From Actinospineispora acaciae DSM 45401 (GTDB taxonomy: Bacteria; Actinomycetota; Actinomycetes; Mycobacteriales; Pseudonocardiaceae): DNA of 64,000 nt. Location: positions 124,001 through 188,000 of the forward strand of contig NZ_JIAI01000006.1 in assembly GCF_000620785.1 (NCBI RefSeq), given 5' to 3'. Below the pieces are notes generated by a model, which saw nothing but the letters and a program-made list of their open reading frames with translations, made no database searches and was not told the origin of the DNA. The stretch's first letter is position 1. Every line of letters begins with the position of its first letter. Positions 59,594 through 64,000 of this stretch are shown piece after piece. Both the position numbers and the translations under genes were made by a program.

Positions 59594-61089
59594 GCGCGCC
59601 GACCTTGGTGAACTACGACGAGGTGCTGGAGCGGTTCGACCCGGTGCTCGGGCTCGAGGTGCACGTCGAGCTGTCCACCGCAACGAAGATGTTCTGCGGC
59701 TGCGCCAACGAGTTCGGCGGCGAGCCGAACTCCCGGGTCTGCCCGACCTGCCTCGGCCTGCCCGGCTCGCTGCCGGTGGTGAACGAGGAGGGCGTGCGCT
59801 CGGCGATGAAGATCGGCCTGGCGCTGAACTGCGAGATCGTGCCGTGGTGCCGGTTCGCCCGCAAGAACTACTTCTACCCGGACATGCCGAAGAACTTCCA
59901 GACCTCCCAGTACGACGAGCCGATCGCAGTCAACGGCTGGCTGGACCTGGAGCTGGAGGACGGCTCCACGTTCCGGGTGGAGATCGAGCGCGCGCACATG
60001 GAGGAGGACACCGGCAAGTCGCTGCACGTCGGCGGCGCCACCGGTCGCATTCACGGCGCCGACTACTCGCTGCTGGACTACAACCGCGCCGGCGTGCCAC
60101 TGATCGAGATCGTCACCAAGCCGATCGTCGGCACCGGCGAGCGGGCGCCGCAGGTGGCCCGCGCCTACGTCACAGCCCTGCGCGACCTGCTGCGCTCGCT
60201 CGAGGTGTCCGACGTGCGGATGGACCAGGGCTCGCTGCGCTGCGACGCCAACGTCTCGCTGATGCCGCGCGGCACCTCGGAGTTCGGCACCCGCACCGAG
60301 ACCAAGAACGTCAACTCGCTGCGCTCGGTGGAGCGGGCGGTGCGCTACGAGATGTCCCGCCAGGCCGGCGTGCTGCTGGCCGGCGAGGCGATCGTGCAGG
60401 AGACCCGGCACTTCGACGAGGCCAGCGGCACCACCTCGGCCGGGCGCCGCAAGGAGACCGCCGAGGACTACCGCTACTTCCCGGAGCCCGACCTGGTGCC
60501 CATCGAGCCGTCCCGGCAATGGGTCGACGAGCTGCGCGCCACCCTGCCCGAGCTGCCCTGGCAGCGCCGCAAGCGGGTGCAGACGGAGTGGGCGCTGTCC
60601 GACGAGGAGCTGCGCGACCTGGTCAACGCCGGCGCGCTGGACCTGATCGCCGCCACCGTGGACGCGGGCGCCCCGTCCGGCGAGGCCCGCTCGTGGTGGG
60701 TGTCGTACCTGACCCAGCAGGCCAACAACCGCGCCGTGCCCCTGGACGAGCTGCCGATCACCGCCGCGCAGGTGGCCAGGGTGATCGAGCTGGTCGCCTC
60801 GGGCGAGCTGACCAACAACCTGGCCCGCCAGGCGGTGGACGGCGTGCTCGCGGGCGAAGGTGAGCCGGACGAGGTGGTGGCCGCCCGGGGCCTGAAGGTG
60901 GTCTCCGACGACTCCGCGCTCATCACCGCCGTCGACGAGGCCCTCGCCGCCCAGCCCGACGTCGCCGACAAGATCCGCGGCGGCAAGGTGGCGGCCGCCG
61001 GGGCGATCGTCGGCGCGGTCATGAAGGCGACCCGTGGCCAGGCCAACGCCCAGCGCGTCCGCGAGCTGATCCTGGAGCGCTGCTCCTAG
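59590..61089 (+). CDS. gatB: Asp-tRNA(Asn)/Glu-tRNA(Gln) amidotransferase subunit B
   Basis: 499 residues. N-terminal kinase-like domain: GLEVHVELSTATKMFCGCANEFGGEPN, CPTCLGLPGSLPVVN, IERAHMEEDTGKSLH, DYNRAGVPLIEIVTKP. The C-terminal YqeY-like tail domain binds tRNA. Completes the gatCAB operon. The two zinc-binding cysteine pairs (CGC and CPTC) are present. Its 3' end overlaps the next gene (minus strand) by 71 nt. Confidence 0.96.
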   Translation: MSAPTLVNYDEVLERFDPVLGLEVHVELSTATKMFCGCANEFGGEPNSRVCPTCLGLPGSLPVVNEEGVRSAMKIGLALNCEIVPWCRFARKNYFYPDMPKNFQTSQYDEPIAVNGWLDLELEDGSTFRVEIERAHMEEDTGKSLHVGGATGRIHGADYSLLDYNRAGVPLIEIVTKPIVGTGERAPQVARAYVTALRDLLRSLEVSDVRMDQGSLRCDANVSLMPRGTSEFGTRTETKNVNSLRSVERAVRYEMSRQAGVLLAGEAIVQETRHFDEASGTTSAGRRKETAEDYRYFPEPDLVPIEPSRQWVDELRATLPELPWQRRKRVQTEWALSDEELRDLVNAGALDLIAATVDAGAPSGEARSWWVSYLTQQANNRAVPLDELPITAAQVARVIELVASGELTNNLARQAVDGVLAGEGEPDEVVAARGLKVVSDDSALITAVDEALAAQPDVADKIRGGKVAAAGAIVGAVMKATRGQANAQRVRELILERCS

Positions 61090-61723
61090 CCAACGCGACC
61101 GCGAGCGCGACCGTCCACACCCAGGCCAGCACCATGCACGGCACGATCACCGCGAAGTCGATCAACAGCGCGCCGAGCAGCCAGCCCAGCCCGGCGACGA
61201 CCGCGACCCAGCCGATCCAGCGCGGCAGGCTCGTGCGCCAGGCGAGGAACGCCCCCGTCGCGGCGACCGACAAGCCGATCATGCCCTGCGCGGTGAACGC
61301 CGTGCTGCCCAGCACGAGCAGCATCGCCTCCGCGCGCTCGACCACCGCCGGCTGGTCGGCGCCCGGGGCGAAGTACTGGTTCGCGGCGGTGCTCAGCCCG
61401 AAGGCGTGAAGGCTGAAGTACACGGCGAACACCGCCGCGCCGGCGGTCCACAGCACGCGCAGCGCGCTCGCCCGCGCCGCCCCGGGTTCGCGCCCGACTA
61501 CGCCGGGCAGCACACCCAGCGCGCAGGCCCACAGCAGCACCCCGCCGATGTTCACCAGGTGCGCGATGCGCCAGGTGGGCCGTTCGTGCACGTAGTGCAG
61601 CGTGTCGACGGTCGACTCGATGGGCGGGTTGCCGTGCAGGGCGGTGGGCACGATGAAGCAGATCGTCCCGAGCAGCAGCGCGCCCCCGATGAGCTTGCCT
61701 GTGTTCATGCTTGTGGTAGTCAC
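61019..61723 (-). CDS. multi-pass membrane protein under PadR-type control
   Basis: 234 residues with about six hydrophobic segments (for example KLIGGALLLGTICFIVPTAL, IAHLVNIGGVLLWACALGVLP, VAVVAGLGWLLGALLIDFAVIVP). Looks like a DUF-type membrane protein of unknown function. GTG 61723 gives MTTTSMNTG; ATG 61708 is an alternative. The start lies only 8 nt from a perfect operator shared with the divergent PadR gene. Confidence 0.7.
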   Translation of the reverse strand: MTTTSMNTGKLIGGALLLGTICFIVPTALHGNPPIESTVDTLHYVHERPTWRIAHLVNIGGVLLWACALGVLPGVVGREPGAARASALRVLWTAGAAVFAVYFSLHAFGLSTAANQYFAPGADQPAVVERAEAMLLVLGSTAFTAQGMIGLSVAATGAFLAWRTSLPRWIGWVAVVAGLGWLLGALLIDFAVIVPCMVLAWVWTVALAVALARSSAPGSARGRAGRWPGHGSPS

Positions 61724-61730
61724 ATCTCAA

Positions 61731-61753
61731 GTCTAGAAATGATATGTCTAGAC
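61731..61753. promoter_or_regulatory. PadR operator GTCTAGA-N9-TCTAGAC
   Basis: Perfect inverted repeat of 7-bp arms (61731-61737 and 61747-61753) in the A/T-rich divergent region. It is 8 nt from the membrane gene's start and 15 nt from the PadR GTG at 61768, so PadR probably represses both genes through it. Confidence 0.65.
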
Positions 61754-61767
61754 AGTAAAGTGGAATA

Positions 61768-62394
61768 GTGCCCCCAGCGAACCCGCGCCCGACGCGCTCG
61801 CCCGTTGGCCTAGCCGTGCTCGCGCTGCTCTACGAGGCGCCGATGCACCCCTACCGGCTGCAGAAGCTGATCTCCGAGCGCGGCAAGGACAGGGTCGTCA
61901 ACGTCCGCAACCGCTACAGCGTCCAGCAGGCGCTCGACCGCCTCGCCCGCGACGGCATGGTGACCGCCCAGGGCACCGAGCGCGCCGGCAACTACCCGCA
62001 GCGGACCGTCTACGCGATCACCGCCACCGGCCGCGACTACCTGTGCGAGCAGCTCCGCCTCAACCTGGCCACGCCGGCGGACGAGTTCCCGCTGTTCCCC
62101 GCCGCCCTGTCGATCATGGCGATCATGGAGCCGGCGCACGTCGCCGCCCTCCTCCGGGAGCGACGCGACATCCTGGCGCGCGCCCAGGACGAGGAGACCG
62201 CCACCTATCGCCGCGTCGCGGACATGCTGCCCCCGGTCTTCCTCATCGAGGACGACTACGGCAACGCCATGCGTCAAGCCGAGATCGACTGGCTCGACCG
62301 CACGCTCGCCCGGATCGCGGACGGCACCCTGGCCTGGGACCCCGAGTCACTCATCGCCGCTGCCCGACGAGCCCACGACGAGGAGTCCGGCTAG
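61768..62394 (+). CDS. PadR-family transcriptional regulator
   Basis: 208 residues. The PadR winged helix is VGLAVLALLYEAPMHPYRLQKLISERG and NRYSVQQALDRLARDGMVTA. The C-terminal helical domain (VADMLPPVFLIEDDYGNAMR) is of the Vir_act_alpha_C type. GTG 61768, near-leaderless. Divergent from the membrane protein it probably controls. Its stop is adjacent to that of the LppZ-like gene, with 4 nt of overlap. Confidence 0.85.
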   Translation: MPPANPRPTRSPVGLAVLALLYEAPMHPYRLQKLISERGKDRVVNVRNRYSVQQALDRLARDGMVTAQGTERAGNYPQRTVYAITATGRDYLCEQLRLNLATPADEFPLFPAALSIMAIMEPAHVAALLRERRDILARAQDEETATYRRVADMLPPVFLIEDDYGNAMRQAEIDWLDRTLARIADGTLAWDPESLIAAARRAHDEESG

Positions 62395-63551
62395 TCCGGG
62401 CCGGAGCCGCCGCCCCCCGAGGGCGGTTGGATCCGGATGGCCCGGTCGTCGCTGCTGACCGTGGGGCCGCCGGCGCCCTTGTTCGTGGTGCCCAGCCAGA
62501 TGAGGCCGTCGGGGGCGAGCGCGGTGGGGCCGAGCCGGCCGTAGGCGCCGCCGAGGGTCTGCTGCGGCGTGCCGGTGAACGCGGTTGGGGCGGACATCCG
62601 CAGCAGGAACAGCGCGGACGCGCCGCGCTCGGCGATCGCGAGCGCCCCGGGCGGCGCCACACAGCCGGCCACCCCGGGGCGGTCCGGCCAGCTCCACGCG
62701 GGGTCGCCGAGCTGCCCGGGGGTGATCCGGTGCAGCACGTCGCGTTCGGGGAAACGGTCGGTCACCCAGACGGTCCCGGAGTCGGGCGCGGTGCACAGGC
62801 CGCTGGGGGAGCGCAGGCCGGTGCTGTAGACGGGCGAGCGCGGGTCCGGGTTGTCCTTGAACGGATGTCCGAAGGTGTCGATGCGCAGCAGCTTGCCGCC
62901 CAGCCCGCCGCTGCCGCCGGTGGCCACCAGCAGCGCGCCGTCCTTGCCCACGCCGAGCGCGCCGGAGTCGTCGCCGGCGCGGGGGATCCCGGTCAGCACG
63001 GGCGTCGGCGGGTCGCCGGGCGCGATCCGCAGCACCCGGCGATCGCTCCCGGTGGCGGCGAGGGCGTAGAGCAGCTGGTCGTCGACGTAGCTGGGGGAGA
63101 GCACCAGCCCGATAAGCCCACCGCCGGCCGGGTCCACCGGCACGGTGGCGACCACCTGCGGTTCCTTGCCCTTCTGCACCCGCAGGATCCGCCCGCTCGC
63201 GCGCTCGGCGACCAGCGCGCTCTCCGGGTCGGGCAGCACCGCGACGGCGGACAGCGGGCTCAGGCAGGTCGCCACCACCTGCGGGTCCGGGTCGACGCAG
63301 CCGTTGGGCACCGCCTGGCCGGGCTGACTGGGCGGCTGCTCGCGCTCGGACTCGGGCGCGTTCTCCGGCACCCGGGGCGGGGCGGCGAGCGGGCCGCCGT
63401 CCTCCGGCTTGTCCCGCCACTGCCGGGGGCCGGTGTCCGGAAAGCTCGCGCAGCTCGTAATCATCGCCGCCACCAGCGCCAGGACCAGGGGCAGCCAACG
63501 GGCGCGCGCCGAACGCCGGCGCGCCGAGACGCGATACGGCGGTCGGAACAC
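62391..63551 (-). CDS. lipoprotein with glucose/sorbosone-dehydrogenase-like propeller (LppZ-like)
   Basis: 386 residues from GTG 63551. N-terminal arginine-rich segment, hydrophobic stretch WLPLVLALVAAMIT and lipobox ITSC (Cys about residue 33). A Pro/Glu linker is followed by a soluble propeller with VLSPSYVDDQLLYALAATG, RIDTFGHPFKDNP, STGLRSPSGL and VTDRFPERDVLHRI, as in PQQ-type sugar dehydrogenases. The order gatB-LppZ-DoxX matches Rv3009c-Rv3006-Rv3005c of Mycobacterium. Enzyme activity is not shown. Confidence 0.82.
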   Translation of the reverse strand: MFRPPYRVSARRRSARARWLPLVLALVAAMITSCASFPDTGPRQWRDKPEDGGPLAAPPRVPENAPESEREQPPSQPGQAVPNGCVDPDPQVVATCLSPLSAVAVLPDPESALVAERASGRILRVQKGKEPQVVATVPVDPAGGGLIGLVLSPSYVDDQLLYALAATGSDRRVLRIAPGDPPTPVLTGIPRAGDDSGALGVGKDGALLVATGGSGGLGGKLLRIDTFGHPFKDNPDPRSPVYSTGLRSPSGLCTAPDSGTVWVTDRFPERDVLHRITPGQLGDPAWSWPDRPGVAGCVAPPGALAIAERGASALFLLRMSAPTAFTGTPQQTLGGAYGRLGPTALAPDGLIWLGTTNKGAGGPTVSSDDRAIRIQPPSGGGGSGPD

Positions 63552-63674
63552 GAGCCGAACCCTAAGGCTCGCGCCGTGAACCGAAGGTGAGCAAAGCCGT
63601 TCACTCGTCGCATCCAGCCGAACCGCTCGGCGCGTCACCCGGCGGAGTGGGATTTCGTCACTACCCTCTGGCGG

Positions 63675-64000
63675 ATGGGCAGGCCAGTGAGGTCCAGCTA
63701 CCAGTACGGACTCGACCCCGAGCCGCCGACGGAGGTGTTGGACATCCCCGGCGGCTCCGGGCGCGCCAAACATCCGCTGCGCTGGCACACCGGCGCCGAC
63801 CTCGGGCTGCTGGTCGTGCGGCTGGTGCTCGGCGTGATCTTCATGGGCCACGGCGCGCAGAAGATGTTCGGCTCGTTCGGCGGGCCGGGGCTCGGCGGGT
63901 TCGACGCCTTCCTCGCCGGCAACGGCTACCAACAGACCTCGATGCTCGCCACCGTCACCGCCGCCACCGAGCTGGTCGGCGGCGCGTTCGTCCTGATCGG
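63675..64000 (+). CDS. DoxX-family membrane protein, 5' part (3' end outside window)
   Basis: 108 codons visible and open to the window edge. N-terminus is soluble; then LGLLVVRLVLGVIFMGHGAQKMFG is the DoxX first TM with the conserved H-G-xQK motif, followed by FDAFLAGNGYQQTSMLATVTAATELVGGAFVLIG. The Mycobacterium counterpart (Rv3005c) helps in oxidative stress resistance together with SodA and SseA. It is divergent from the LppZ-like gene with about 120 nt between starts. Confidence 0.88.
   Translation, partial: MGRPVRSSYQYGLDPEPPTEVLDIPGGSGRAKHPLRWHTGADLGLLVVRLVLGVIFMGHGAQKMFGSFGGPGLGGFDAFLAGNGYQQTSMLATVTAATELVGGAFVLI

Noticed and set aside
57602..59683. Minus-strand open frame of 693 codons
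   Set aside because: Antisense to gatC and gatA, whose motifs are complete on the plus strand. No start site or RBS supports the antisense frame.

Overview
The window is very GC-rich (most coding sequence has G or C at nearly every third position). It uses many GTG starts and 4-nt ATGA/GTGA gene overlaps, and it carries the etfB-etfA-(acyltransferases)-cysteine desulfurase-mnmA-ligA-gatCAB backbone in an order familiar from Mycobacterium. It is a chromosomal segment of a high-GC actinobacterium. A member of the Pseudonocardiales is my best guess, by inference only; no rRNA or other species marker is present.

Layout. 1-11.8 kb: the end of an MFS transporter, an aminotransferase/semialdehyde dehydrogenase operon with a divergent PucR regulator, two secreted proteins, a DUF6817-type protein, a LysR regulator, oligoribonuclease and a HerA-like ATPase. 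11.77-15.76 kb: a 3.9-kb lower-GC insertion bounded by two 118-bp direct repeats (one mismatch). The repeats are the 3' end of an MFS gene, so the insertion left a dead gene tail on one side and an intact gene on the other. Its cargo is a TPR regulator, a small protein with a Cys/His-rich tail, a kinase-like protein and small divergent ORFs. 15.6-19.6 kb: MFS efflux pump with a divergent MarR regulator, and two PH-domain membrane proteins. 19.6-23.3 kb: a RiPP locus with precursor, ATP-grasp ligase and PIMT-like methyltransferase (tgmABC type), plus a divergent XRE/TPR regulator. 23.3-34.3 kb: hydrolase/CGNR pair, ArsR/SRPBCC pair, glycogen debranching enzyme, ABC ATPase, enoyl-CoA hydratase, methyltransferase, and a response regulator-kinase-response regulator operon.

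34.3-64 kb is mostly conserved core. A left-handed beta-helix acyltransferase, GT4 glycosyltransferase, GH57 enzyme and methyltransferase resemble the mycobacterial methylglucose lipopolysaccharide region. They are followed by the electron transfer flavoprotein genes, two acyltransferases, cysteine desulfurase, mnmA, an acyl-CoA ligase, a methionine-synthase-like protein, a Ser/Thr kinase with a YVTN propeller, a class V aminotransferase, ligA, a BKACE-like protein, an ACT-domain protein, gatCAB, a PadR-controlled membrane protein, an LppZ-like lipoprotein and a partial DoxX gene.

The most interesting items are the tgm-type RiPP cluster, the repeat-bounded cassette with a related regulator, and a family of five near-identical intergenic palindromes whose stems differ by compensatory changes.
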